DNA of 9,768 nt, from contig JAJRRJ010000025.1 in assembly GCA_024279575.1 (NCBI GenBank), positions 1-9,768 on the forward strand. Direction: 5' to 3'. Numbering within the stretch: position 1 is the stretch's first letter; the number at the start of each line of letters is the position of its first letter. Origin of the DNA: Alphaproteobacteria bacterium. Its GTDB lineage: Bacteria > Pseudomonadota > Alphaproteobacteria > Rhizobiales > Devosiaceae. The notes beneath the pieces are model-generated. The model saw only the letters and a list, made by a program, of their open reading frames with translations, was not told where the DNA came from and searched no databases. Positions 1 through 6,314 of this stretch are shown here, piece by piece. The translations under genes were made by a program, and so were the position numbers.

Positions 1-2139
1 CACCAGTAAATCGGCCTCAAGCTGCCCTGTGGGGGATTGACCAAAAATATGCAGGCCATCGCGAATTTGTGCCTCTTTCAATTCACACAAAAAATTGTCG
101 ATATTGCCCAGGGATTTTTCATCATTTCCCGAAGAAATATCGATATCCCTGTCCAGCGCATTGTCGGCGGCAAAATTCAGTATGGTTTTTTTTAAGGCCC
201 CAAGCCGGCGCTGGTCCATCCCCGATGCCGCATAATATTCGTCAAGTAATTGCTCCAAATCCTTTAACGGGCCATAGGTTTCGGCGCGCGTTAAAGGGGG
301 CACAAGATGATCAATTATCACCGCGCCGGTGCGTCGCTTTGCCTGCGTTCCCTCACCCGGATCATTGACAATAAAGGGATAAAAATGGGGTATTCCACCC
401 CATAGAGCATTGGGATAGTCACTTTCATCAAGGGCCGTTGCCTTACCGGGCAGCCATTCAAGGCTGCCATGTTTGCCATTGTGGATAAGCGCGTCCGCAT
501 TGAACACATGGTTCACCCAAAGGTAGGCTGCAATATAGGCATGGGGGGGCACCAGATCGGGGTCATGGTAACTTGCCTCTTCGTTCCGCTCATACCCGCG
601 GGCGGGTTGAAGCAGCACAACAACATTTCCCAGATCAAGTAACGGCAAGTGAAAGCCATTTTTGCGGCAAAAGGGATCATTTTCTGGCTTGCCCCAACGG
701 GTATGAACCTCTTTGCGAATTTTTTCAGGAAGCTTGGCAAATAGTGATTTATACTCAGCCAGCGAAAAAACCGCCCCGCCAATTCCGCGAAGGGGAACAG
801 CATTGGTTGGCCCGGTCTGGAGTTTTTCAATTAGATCATTGCCATTTTCTGGCAAATTACGCACGTCATATCCTCCGTTTTCAAGCGCACGTAAAATCCC
901 ATGGGTAGAGGCGGGGGCATCATAGCCCACCCCATTGGCAATGCGCCCGTCGCGTATGGGATAGTTGGCCAAAACAATGGCCACTTTTCTTTTGTCCGGG
1001 CTTTGAGCGCGCAGCCGCATCCAGCCTTTTACCAATGTTACAGCACGCTCAATGCCTGCGTGTTCGGGTACATAGGCTGACAAAAAACATTGTGCGCTCT
1101 TGTGCCAAAACGTCTCCTGCTTGTGACCAACAATCAACGCGCCTATTTTTCCATCAAGCTCGGGTAATACAATCTGCATGGCAAGGTCTTTGGCACTCAG
1201 GCCCTGAATATCCTTTTGCCAGAGTTCTTTTGCCCGCCCTCCCTGGATCAATTGCACAATTGGTGCATTGGTTTGAGAAAAAGGGTTTTGTTTATCCCTG
1301 ATACCATCCAGCCCAAGGGCAAACCCCGTAAGGTTCAAAATGACACCGGGCGGGAACTGTTTGAATGCGGAGCGGACAAAGCGGATACACGCCCCCTCTT
1401 TCAAGGTGGAAATCACCAGCGGCACCGGTTTTATTTTACTTTTCTGCAAAGCAAAAATCAGAGCTTCAAGGGTCGCTGTTCCTGCCCCCTCCAACGCCGC
1501 GCGATAAAACAACAAGGGCACAAAATCCTGCGCACCCACTAAATTTTGCCGGTTTGTAAACTGCCGCTTCATTTCCTCATCATTGATGATCCCAATATCC
1601 GGCCACCAAAATCCAAACCTTGCGAACGGCGAAATATCTTTTGTATTTAGGGGGTGGTCCGCAACAATATCCATGCAGGCTTGTAAAAACCTATCCATGT
1701 TGTCAGGGCCACCTGCAATGAACAGGCCATGCAAATAACGCCAGGTATTTTCATCCACACTGGAACGGACCAAAAGATCAGGGTCGGGAATAGCATCCCC
1801 GGGGAGAAGTATGAGCTTTTGCCCGGTGCGCGCCGCTAAAGCGCACAATTCATCCACCCCGTATTGCCAGTATGACGCCCCTCCCAGCAGTCGGATAACC
1901 ACCAGTTTTGCATGGGAAACAGTTTGTTCCAGCCACAGGTCAACCGACATATTGTGGGAAAGACGCATGGTGTTCGCCAAACGCATGTCGTTGTTTGCCG
2001 CTCTATCCATTGCGCCAGCCAGTGCGAACATCTCACTATCGGCGGCGGAAGCAAAAACTATTTTTCCCGGACTCTGTCCCAGGTCGATCGCCTCCCCCTC
2101 CTGTTGCAACGCACCTGCATGGGCGGCCAGAAGATGCAT
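1..2139 (-). CDS. cobN: Cobaltochelatase large subunit CobN (5' 713 codons; 3' end outside window)
   Basis: CobN is the large subunit of the ATP-dependent, aerobic-pathway cobaltochelatase. With CobS and CobT it inserts Co2+ into hydrogenobyrinic acid a,c-diamide in the cytoplasm. I translated the minus strand from ATG at 2139 and found 713 codons with no stop or frameshift to the window edge. The N-terminus (MHLLAAHAG, then AIDLGQSPGKIVFASAADSE) is typical of alphaproteobacterial CobN. The strongest family signatures are YHDPDLVPPHAYIAAYLW (residues 524-541) and HNGKHGSLEWLPGK (553-566), which belong to the conserved CobN/magnesium-chelatase H core. The family is usually about 1,200-1,280 residues, so roughly 500 are missing beyond the left edge. 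The start overlaps the cobW stop as TGATG and has no strong Shine-Dalgarno, which suggests translational coupling. CobS and CobT are not in the window. The identification is firm. Confidence 0.95.
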   Translation of the reverse strand, partial: MHLLAAHAGALQQEGEAIDLGQSPGKIVFASAADSEMFALAGAMDRAANNDMRLANTMRLSHNMSVDLWLEQTVSHAKLVVIRLLGGASYWQYGVDELCALAARTGQKLILLPGDAIPDPDLLVRSSVDENTWRYLHGLFIAGGPDNMDRFLQACMDIVADHPLNTKDISPFARFGFWWPDIGIINDEEMKRQFTNRQNLVGAQDFVPLLFYRAALEGAGTATLEALIFALQKSKIKPVPLVISTLKEGACIRFVRSAFKQFPPGVILNLTGFALGLDGIRDKQNPFSQTNAPIVQLIQGGRAKELWQKDIQGLSAKDLAMQIVLPELDGKIGALIVGHKQETFWHKSAQCFLSAYVPEHAGIERAVTLVKGWMRLRAQSPDKRKVAIVLANYPIRDGRIANGVGYDAPASTHGILRALENGGYDVRNLPENGNDLIEKLQTGPTNAVPLRGIGGAVFSLAEYKSLFAKLPEKIRKEVHTRWGKPENDPFCRKNGFHLPLLDLGNVVVLLQPARGYERNEEASYHDPDLVPPHAYIAAYLWVNHVFNADALIHNGKHGSLEWLPGKATALDESDYPNALWGGIPHFYPFIVNDPGEGTQAKRRTGAVIIDHLVPPLTRAETYGPLKDLEQLLDEYYAASGMDQRRLGALKKTILNFAADNALDRDIDISSGNDEKSLGNIDNFLCELKEAQIRDGLHIFGQSPTGQLEADLLV

Positions 2140-3188
2140 CAACTGGCTTCGCCCGTGCGCAGGGTGGATTTTATTGCGCTGGCATCAAGCGGGCTTTGCC
2201 CGATTACCACCAATGAGGTTTGGCGAACTTCGTCCGGCTTCCAGGGGCGGTCAAACCAGGTGTTAACGCGCGGTCCAACGGCCTGCACTGCCAGGCGAGC
2301 GGCGCTGCCCTCAATAGCGCCAAACCCCTTCAGACGTAGGACATCATGCGCAACAATTGCTTTCTGGATTGCTTCAACCAACTGCTCCCGACTTCCTGAG
2401 CCATGCATAGTGAAAGAAAAACTGTCGAAATCATCATGCTCGTGGGGCACACCATCATGATCTTTTTCATGATGACTTAAGCGGTTGTCTATATCAGTTT
2501 CGCTAGCCAAGCCCATCCCAAGAAGGGCGGCAATATCAAGGATGCCATTTTGAGTTTTGACAATCGTGGTGCCGGGGCGCACATGGCGGGCCAGTTCATC
2601 CTGCACTTTTTGCAGATGAGGGACAGATACCAGATCAGTTTTGTTAAGCACAATAATGTCGGCGCAAATCAACTGATCCTCAAACAACTCCCCTAAAGGG
2701 GTATCATGATCCAACATCTCGTCGCTTTTTCGCATGACATCCAGAGCTGCTTCATTGGCAGCAAACCGCCCCTCACTCAGGGCCGCCGCGTCAGCCACTG
2801 TAACAATGCCATCTATGGTGATTTGCGCTTTTATTTGTGGCCAGTTAAAGGCGCGTACAAGGGGTTGAGGCAAGGCAAGACCCGAGGTTTCAATGATGAT
2901 GTGTTCAGGGGGATTTTCGCGCGCCAGCAAAGTTTGCATGGTGGGAATAAACTCGTCGGCAACTGTGCAGCAAATGCACCCGTTTGCCAGCTCGATCATA
3001 TCCTCTTCGGTGCAATTTTCATCACCACACCCGGCCAGAACTTCCCTGTCCACCCCCACATCACCAAACTCATTGATAATCAGCGCAATGCGCTTGCCCT
3101 GCGCATTGGCAAGCACATGTTGGATCAAAGTGGTTTTACCAGCGCCCAGAAAGCCGGTAATTATTGTGGTTGGAATTTTATTTGTCAT
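2139..3188 (-). CDS. cobW: CobW, COG0523-family GTPase for cobalt handling in B12 synthesis
   Basis: This is a 349-residue G3E/COG0523 GTPase, a full-length CobW. Visible motifs are the P-loop GFLGAGKT (12-19), NEFGDVGVD (39-47), the metal-binding CxCC motif GCICC (70-74), ETSGLA (100-105) and the guanine-specificity motif NKTD (182-185). A His/Asp-rich linker (HHEKDHDGVPHEHDD, 239-253) precedes the C-terminal CobW_C domain. CobW has been characterised as binding Co(II) tightly in a nucleotide-dependent way, consistent with supplying cobalt for the corrin ring; related COG0523 proteins prefer zinc. Here the position directly before cobN and inside a B12-riboswitch operon supports the cobalt role. 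Its ATG abuts the stop of the upstream permease with no gap and only a weak ribosome site, so coupled translation is likely. The TGA overlaps the cobN ATG. Confidence 0.93.
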   Translation of the reverse strand: MTNKIPTTIITGFLGAGKTTLIQHVLANAQGKRIALIINEFGDVGVDREVLAGCGDENCTEEDMIELANGCICCTVADEFIPTMQTLLARENPPEHIIIETSGLALPQPLVRAFNWPQIKAQITIDGIVTVADAAALSEGRFAANEAALDVMRKSDEMLDHDTPLGELFEDQLICADIIVLNKTDLVSVPHLQKVQDELARHVRPGTTIVKTQNGILDIAALLGMGLASETDIDNRLSHHEKDHDGVPHEHDDFDSFSFTMHGSGSREQLVEAIQKAIVAHDVLRLKGFGAIEGSAARLAVQAVGPRVNTWFDRPWKPDEVRQTSLVVIGQSPLDASAIKSTLRTGEAS

Positions 3189-3842
3189 CTAAGCCAGCTT
3201 CAGTTTGTTGACCACGGTAAAGGATTTTAACGCGTTGGTATTCCCGTGGCGTTTCAGCAACCAGATAACACCAAAGGTAAAGAGCGGCTCAATGACAACC
3301 AGGGGCAGATAGGATACTGCAAACAATGCCCATGCTTGAAATGGTGTTGCAACATTGGCAATTGAGAGCCAGATGCCCACCATGGTGACAACGCCTGCAT
3401 AATATATGGCATCAAATTTTACGATATTGACCCACCCCACACTGGCAGCATTTTTCTCCCGAAAGAACCGCTTTCCAAACAGGGCGTGGGCGGCCACCAA
3501 TGGCAATATCAACGAAAGGGAATTGACCCCGATATGCAGCATATCAGCTGGTTCAAACAATAATGCCTGCAACAGCAAGCCGATGGCAAATCCAAAAAGT
3601 GTCGGCAAAAATCCAAACAGCAAGTACACCGCCGAGGCCCCGATCAAGTGTAACTCTGAAGGACCAACCGGCATATGGAAAGACTGCATCAATGCAGAAA
3701 AGAAAATGGCAGCCAATGCGCTTTTTAGAGCCAGTGCCGGCTTGCGAACAAGGGCTGTTGTGCTAGCGGCCAGAATTGCCAGGGTACCAATATTTGCACC
3801 CGATGTTTTGATGGCATCAAGAATGCCCAATTGAATATGCAT
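3189..3842 (-). CDS. CbiM-like substrate-binding membrane protein (ECF-type Co/Ni transport)
   Basis: This 217-residue, strongly hydrophobic protein of the CbiM/NikM family (substrate-capturing S-component of ECF cobalt/nickel transporters) has about six membrane segments. The mature N-terminus MHI is the hallmark: in this family Met1 and His2 take part in metal coordination. Other family-like stretches are MPVGPSELHLIGA (57-69, with His65, corresponding to the CbiM Gly/His-rich loop) and LLLQALLFEPADMLHIGVNS (89-108, with Gln92 and Asn107). A good Shine-Dalgarno (AAGGA, 9 nt upstream) supports the start. In classical systems CbiM works with CbiN, CbiQ and the ATPase CbiO; none is present here, and the neighbours are CbtBA and CobW. 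It may use a shared ECF module elsewhere or act alone with CbtAB. Family assignment is good; cobalt as substrate is inferred from context. Confidence 0.82.
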   Translation of the reverse strand: MHIQLGILDAIKTSGANIGTLAILAASTTALVRKPALALKSALAAIFFSALMQSFHMPVGPSELHLIGASAVYLLFGFLPTLFGFAIGLLLQALLFEPADMLHIGVNSLSLILPLVAAHALFGKRFFREKNAASVGWVNIVKFDAIYYAGVVTMVGIWLSIANVATPFQAWALFAVSYLPLVVIEPLFTFGVIWLLKRHGNTNALKSFTVVNKLKLA

Positions 3843-3870
3843 AACCTAATCCTTTAGTTTTATTATTATC

Positions 3871-3880
3871 AAGCGCGCTT
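3871..3880. repeat. 10-bp perfect palindrome between cbtA and the CbiM-like gene
   Basis: AAGCGCGCTT lies one base beyond the cbtA stop codon in the 39-nt spacer and is followed on the minus strand by an A/T-rich stretch (GATAATAATAAAAC). As RNA it could form only a very short stem. There is no T-run, so it is not an intrinsic terminator. It may be a processing site or be without function. Confidence 0.3.
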
Positions 3881-3881
3881 T

Positions 3882-4712
3882 TTACAGCTCGAATTTTTTC
3901 ATATTTCTTTGATTTGCCCACCCAAAAACCACCCCCAAAACCACCCAGAATGCCAGCGAGGCAAATAGAGCATTGGCAGCAAATGTAGACGCCAACAGAG
4001 CGGGAACATCAGATTGGGTGGGTGGAGCGATAGGGGCGCCCACCAGATGAGGAATGAGCAACAGGCCAATGGCCACAGGTATTTTTATTGCAGAAGAAAA
4101 CCTGGCCAAAACCAGTAACCCGCCCCCCGTGCTGAGCACTGTTCCCCACCACCAAAACTGGCGGGTGCCTAAATCTGCAGCTTCCATTCCGGGCAATTCA
4201 GGCGCAAGACCAATGGCGGGCATCAGGGAAAAGGTCACAAAACCAGCCAGACCCCACATAATCCCGTTTGCAACCGTGATTTGAAGATTTGTTAAAACCG
4301 ATACGCCGACCAAAAGAAAGGCAAAGCCAAGGCTTACCAAAAGGGTGGAAACAACCGTATAAAACAATCTTTCAAGCCCTTCCTGAGGCATCCAGTTTTG
4401 TTCTACCCGTGTCGCCTCCAGATCATGGGGGTGGTCAGAGTTGGCCTCCTCCTCGCCAGTATGTGGATGGGGCGCACTCTCCAGACTTGTTTGTGGGATC
4501 AAAAGAACCTGCGGGGCTTCCCCCTCCCGGACCTCCCCCGATACCCCGGACATCTGCCTACCTGCCGGATATTGCATTTGTTCTGTTACTTCGTATTGCT
4601 CCGCCTCAAGGATGAGGGGGACAACCCGCCACTGCTGAATGGCAGCAGAGAACAGCCCTGCCACGGTGCCAGCAAGCACCGCGGCGAAGAAAAACCGCCG
4701 AAACATTTCCAT
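3882..4712 (-). CDS. cbtA: Predicted cobalt transporter CbtA
   Basis: This 276-residue membrane protein starts MEMFRRFFFAAVLAGTVAGL and continues QQWRVVPLILEAEQYE, the characteristic beginning of the CbtA family. Approximate membrane segments are 7-27, 116-139, 147-168, 187-204, 210-227 and 240-265. Between segments 1 and 2 is a long hydrophilic, probably extracytoplasmic loop (about 28-115) carrying histidines and acids (APHPHTGEEEANSDHPHD, 80-97) that could gather metal. The PAIGLAPELPG stretch (165-175) is also family-typical. CbtA was predicted as a cobalt transporter because it recurs with CbtB under B12 riboswitches; the mechanism is not firmly established. It follows cbtB by 23 nt. A GGA sits 9 nt before the ATG; Met3 is an alternative start. 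Confidence 0.9.
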   Translation of the reverse strand: MEMFRRFFFAAVLAGTVAGLFSAAIQQWRVVPLILEAEQYEVTEQMQYPAGRQMSGVSGEVREGEAPQVLLIPQTSLESAPHPHTGEEEANSDHPHDLEATRVEQNWMPQEGLERLFYTVVSTLLVSLGFAFLLVGVSVLTNLQITVANGIMWGLAGFVTFSLMPAIGLAPELPGMEAADLGTRQFWWWGTVLSTGGGLLVLARFSSAIKIPVAIGLLLIPHLVGAPIAPPTQSDVPALLASTFAANALFASLAFWVVLGVVFGWANQRNMKKFEL

Positions 4713-4735
4713 TTTTTACATTCCAAATTGAGATT

Positions 4736-4909
4736 TTAGTGGCAGGGAAAGCCAGTGGAATGACGCGAATCGTGGGCACCATTGTGCACAGCCAGATCGC
4801 TGGCAAAGCCTGCACCAACAATCAAAGAAAGGCCGAGAAACAGGGCCAGAGATCCTGCAATAAGTCTTTGGGGAATGGAAAGGGATTGAGTTTGTGCTAC
4901 AGTATTCAT
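4736..4909 (-). CDS. cbtB: Small cobalt transporter subunit CbtB
   Basis: This 57-residue single-span protein is short enough to be missed by length cut-offs. From ATG at 4909 the frame reads MNTVAQTQSLSIPQRLIAGS, then a membrane helix (about 18-38, LALFLGLSLIVGAGF), and ends in the His-rich tail VHNGAHDSRHSTGFPCH before TAA at 4738-4736. The tail pattern HxxxHDxRHxxGFPCH, with His42, His46, His50, Cys56 and His57, is the hallmark of CbtB and is a plausible metal-binding site. CbtB nearly always precedes cbtA, as here (23 nt apart), and is the first gene after the cobalamin riboswitch. The start is supported by GGAGGG 10 nt upstream. Assignment is confident; metal binding by the tail is inferred. 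Confidence 0.93.
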   Translation of the reverse strand: MNTVAQTQSLSIPQRLIAGSLALFLGLSLIVGAGFASDLAVHNGAHDSRHSTGFPCH

Positions 4910-4916
4910 TTGGTCT

Positions 4917-4929
4917 ACACCCTCCGTGT
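4917..4929 (-). promoter_or_regulatory. cbtB ribosome binding site presented in a small hairpin loop
   Basis: On the minus strand the cbtB Shine-Dalgarno GGAGG is exactly framed by ACAC and GTGT, so it can sit in a 5-nt loop on a 4-bp stem. The spacing from GGAGGG to the ATG is 10 nt, slightly long. A second short hairpin (GGGC-ATTAA-GCCC, 4943-4955) lies between it and the riboswitch. No T-run follows either hairpin, so riboswitch control is more likely at translation initiation than by intrinsic termination. The regulatory reading is inference. Confidence 0.5.
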
Positions 4930-4966
4930 GACGTTGATAAATGGGCTTAATGCCCGGGTTCTGGAA

Positions 4967-5150
4967 GGCAGGTCTCCTGGCTTATGATGTCTTTGGGCGC
5001 TCTGCTTCCCCTTCCCGGCAAAGTGCCAGTGGACAAAAAGCAAAACTCATCACTCACAGTTGCGGGGGCAGCCACGGTTTCGGTCCCTGATGGGTACGCC
5101 TCACCGTGTTCCCTATTACGCCTCTTGCCCGAATCTGGGGTTAAGGCACC
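4967..5150 (-). ncRNA. Cobalamin (B12/AdoCbl) riboswitch upstream of cbtB
   Basis: Reading the minus strand 5' to 3', the conserved cobalamin riboswitch blocks occur in order. GGTGCC is at 5150-5145. AATAGGGAACACGGTG is near 5117-5102. CCGTGGCTGCCCCCGCAACT (with TGTGA following) is at 5077-5054. The B12 box, GTCCACTGGCAC, is at 5034-5023. A purine-rich GGGAAGGGGAAGCAG follows, and the closing AAGCCAGGAGACCTGCC is at 4983-4967. This class binds adenosylcobalamin or related cobalamins and represses downstream genes when B12 is abundant. It sits 57 nt before the cbtB start and so should control cbtB-cbtA-cbiM-like-cobW-cobN as one operon. It also fills most of the long gene-free stretch between cbtB and znuA. 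Confidence 0.97.
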
Positions 5151-5161
5151 ATCCAAATTTA

Positions 5162-5221
5162 CCGTGACACGGAACCGGCGACGTTGGCAAGTATGTTTTT
5201 ACCAACGCCTGATTTCAGGCG
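5162..5221. repeat. Cluster of three inverted repeats upstream of the riboswitch
   Basis: Three inverted repeats lie end to end: CCGTG-A-CACGG (5162-5172), CGTTGG...CCAACG (5182-5187 with 5202-5207) and CGCCTGA-TT-TCAGGCG (5206-5221). A 7-base direct repeat, GCGACGT, flanks the last two (5178-5184 and 5221-5227). The promoter of the riboswitch transcript should fall here, but I found no convincing -35/-10 pair. The repeats could be operator sites, leader hairpins or leftovers of a small palindromic element. Confidence 0.45.
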
Positions 5222-5237
5222 CGACGTAGAGTAGCGC

Positions 5238-5260
5238 AAAAAAAGCAATACGAATTTGCT
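5238..5260 (-). terminator. Probable intrinsic terminator after znuA
   Basis: On the minus strand, 59 nt after the znuA stop, AGCAA-ATTCGTA-TTGCT forms a 5-bp stem that runs straight into a stretch of seven Ts. The stem is A/T-rich and therefore weak. Its position between znuA and the B12-controlled operon on the same strand makes a terminator role reasonable. Confidence 0.5.
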
Positions 5261-5319
5261 CAATGGTCCACCCTTACCCGATTGCGCACAACTCAGCGGA
5301 TAAACCTATACAGGGCGCA

Positions 5320-6171
5320 TTAGCTGTTAAGGCAATTTGAAAGTGCTTTCGCTATATTTTCCATGAGTTGAATATATTGGGCGGGGCCAGCGGGCAGATC
5401 TGCTCCCAACGGGTCAAGTTCATGCCCCCTTGCTGTAGTTCCTTCAATAACCAGCGTGACGGATTTTTGATCAAACTGGGGTTCTGAAAAAACACACGCC
5501 ACATTCAATTGCGCTATCAGGTCACGAATTTTTCGGATTTGGCGTGGGCCGGGTCTTTGATTTTCACTGGCAGAAATTATGCCCACAATATTGAGAGCAA
5601 ATCGGGTTTGAAAATGGGCATAGGCATCATGAAACAGAATGATCGGGCGTGTTTGAAATGAGGTCAGGTCTTGTGCAATACGGGCCTGCATATCCTTAAT
5701 TTCATTTTGGTAACTTTCGGCATTTTCATTGTAATATTTTGCATTTTCAGGGTCAAAGCTAACCAGCGCTCGCATGATATCATCTACCATTAAAACTGCA
5801 ACTTGAGGGTCCAGCCAGATATGGGGGCCCAGCCCGCTCTCAAATTGTTCAAATCCGATAATTTCAGCCCCTTCAGCCAGATTAAGCAGAGAATTTTCCA
5901 GAGAAGTTTCAAGATCGGGACCAATCCAGAAAACCAGGTCAGCAGCTTGTAACCTTGTCGCCATTGAGGGTTTAAGAGTAAATGTATGGGGAGAAGTTAA
6001 ACCATCAATCAGCAGTTCAGGTTCGCCAATTCCATCCATCACAGCGCTTACCAATGCATGTAGGGGTTTAATGGAAACCACGACATTGGGCGGGTTTGCA
6101 CGCGCACCGGCACTGCCGAAAAGCACCAGTAGCGGGAGGATAACCAACATCCATTTCGAAGGCTTTGACAT
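5320..6171 (-). CDS. znuA: Zinc ABC transporter periplasmic binding protein ZnuA
   Basis: ZnuA captures Zn2+ in the periplasm for the ZnuBC transporter. From Met at 6171 (283 residues) there is a clear Sec signal peptide (MSKPSKWMLVILPLLVLFGS, cleavage probably after AGARA, near residue 25). Candidate zinc ligands match the cluster A-I family: His62 in TSPHTFTLKPS, His117 in GPHIWLDP, His181 in LFHDAYAHF, and an acidic residue near the C-terminus (HELDPLGAD). Cys226 and Cys280 fit the family's conserved disulfide. The His/Asp-rich loop usually found between the first two ligands is absent (EQFESGLGPHIW), making the protein shorter than most ZnuA. ATG at 6177 is an alternative start, but GGAAG lies only 2 nt from it and 8 nt from 6171. 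It is divergent from znuCB-zur and likely Zur-repressed. Confidence 0.9.
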   Translation of the reverse strand: MSKPSKWMLVILPLLVLFGSAGARANPPNVVVSIKPLHALVSAVMDGIGEPELLIDGLTSPHTFTLKPSMATRLQAADLVFWIGPDLETSLENSLLNLAEGAEIIGFEQFESGLGPHIWLDPQVAVLMVDDIMRALVSFDPENAKYYNENAESYQNEIKDMQARIAQDLTSFQTRPIILFHDAYAHFQTRFALNIVGIISASENQRPGPRQIRKIRDLIAQLNVACVFSEPQFDQKSVTLVIEGTTARGHELDPLGADLPAGPAQYIQLMENIAKALSNCLNS

Positions 6172-6187
6172 ACACATTTCTTCCGTT

Positions 6188-6203
6188 TAATGTTATTACA
6201 TTA
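6188..6203. promoter_or_regulatory. Putative Zur operator in the znuA/znuC divergent region
   Basis: TAATGT-TATT-ACATTA is a 16-bp inverted repeat with 6-bp arms. It is A/T-rich and of the TGTTAT/ATAACA type expected of Zur boxes in proteobacteria. It lies 16 nt upstream of the preferred znuA start, in the divergent region serving znuA and znuCB-zur, with zur itself in the regulon. Match to a formal Zur matrix was not computed. Confidence 0.65.
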
Positions 6204-6241
6204 CATCATGCATTTTTTGGATCGGTGCGCAATGGAATTTC

Positions 6242-6249
6242 TGCATAAT
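6242..6249 (+). promoter_or_regulatory. Possible extended -10 element for znuCB-zur
   Basis: TGCATAAT resembles an extended -10 (TGnTATAAT, one base short) 66 nt upstream of the preferred znuC start. TTGGAT upstream is 21 nt away, too far for a normal -35. It is a weak candidate; another promoter nearer the Zur box is possible. Confidence 0.25.
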
Positions 6250-6314
6250 TTGTTTAGTTTTATCCCGTCACCCCACAACCACCGTTGCGCAATTTATTGG
6301 CTTGGGGAAACCGG

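Noticed and set aside
318..2054. Several short open frames on both strands under cobN (for example 573-908 plus, 1216-1542 plus, 1836-2054 minus)
   Set aside because: The continuous 713-codon CobN frame covers all of this with family motifs; the others are shadow frames of low-complexity composition.
1..2139. Possibility that cobN is a pseudogene broken into small pieces
   Set aside because: Direct translation from 2139 down to 1 stays in one frame without a stop. The gene only appears absent because its end lies outside the window.
4947..5156. Open frame of 69 codons on the minus strand between cbtB and znuA
   Set aside because: It lies inside the cobalamin riboswitch and its sequence is explained by conserved aptamer blocks. 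The product resembles no known family and has no convincing ribosome site.
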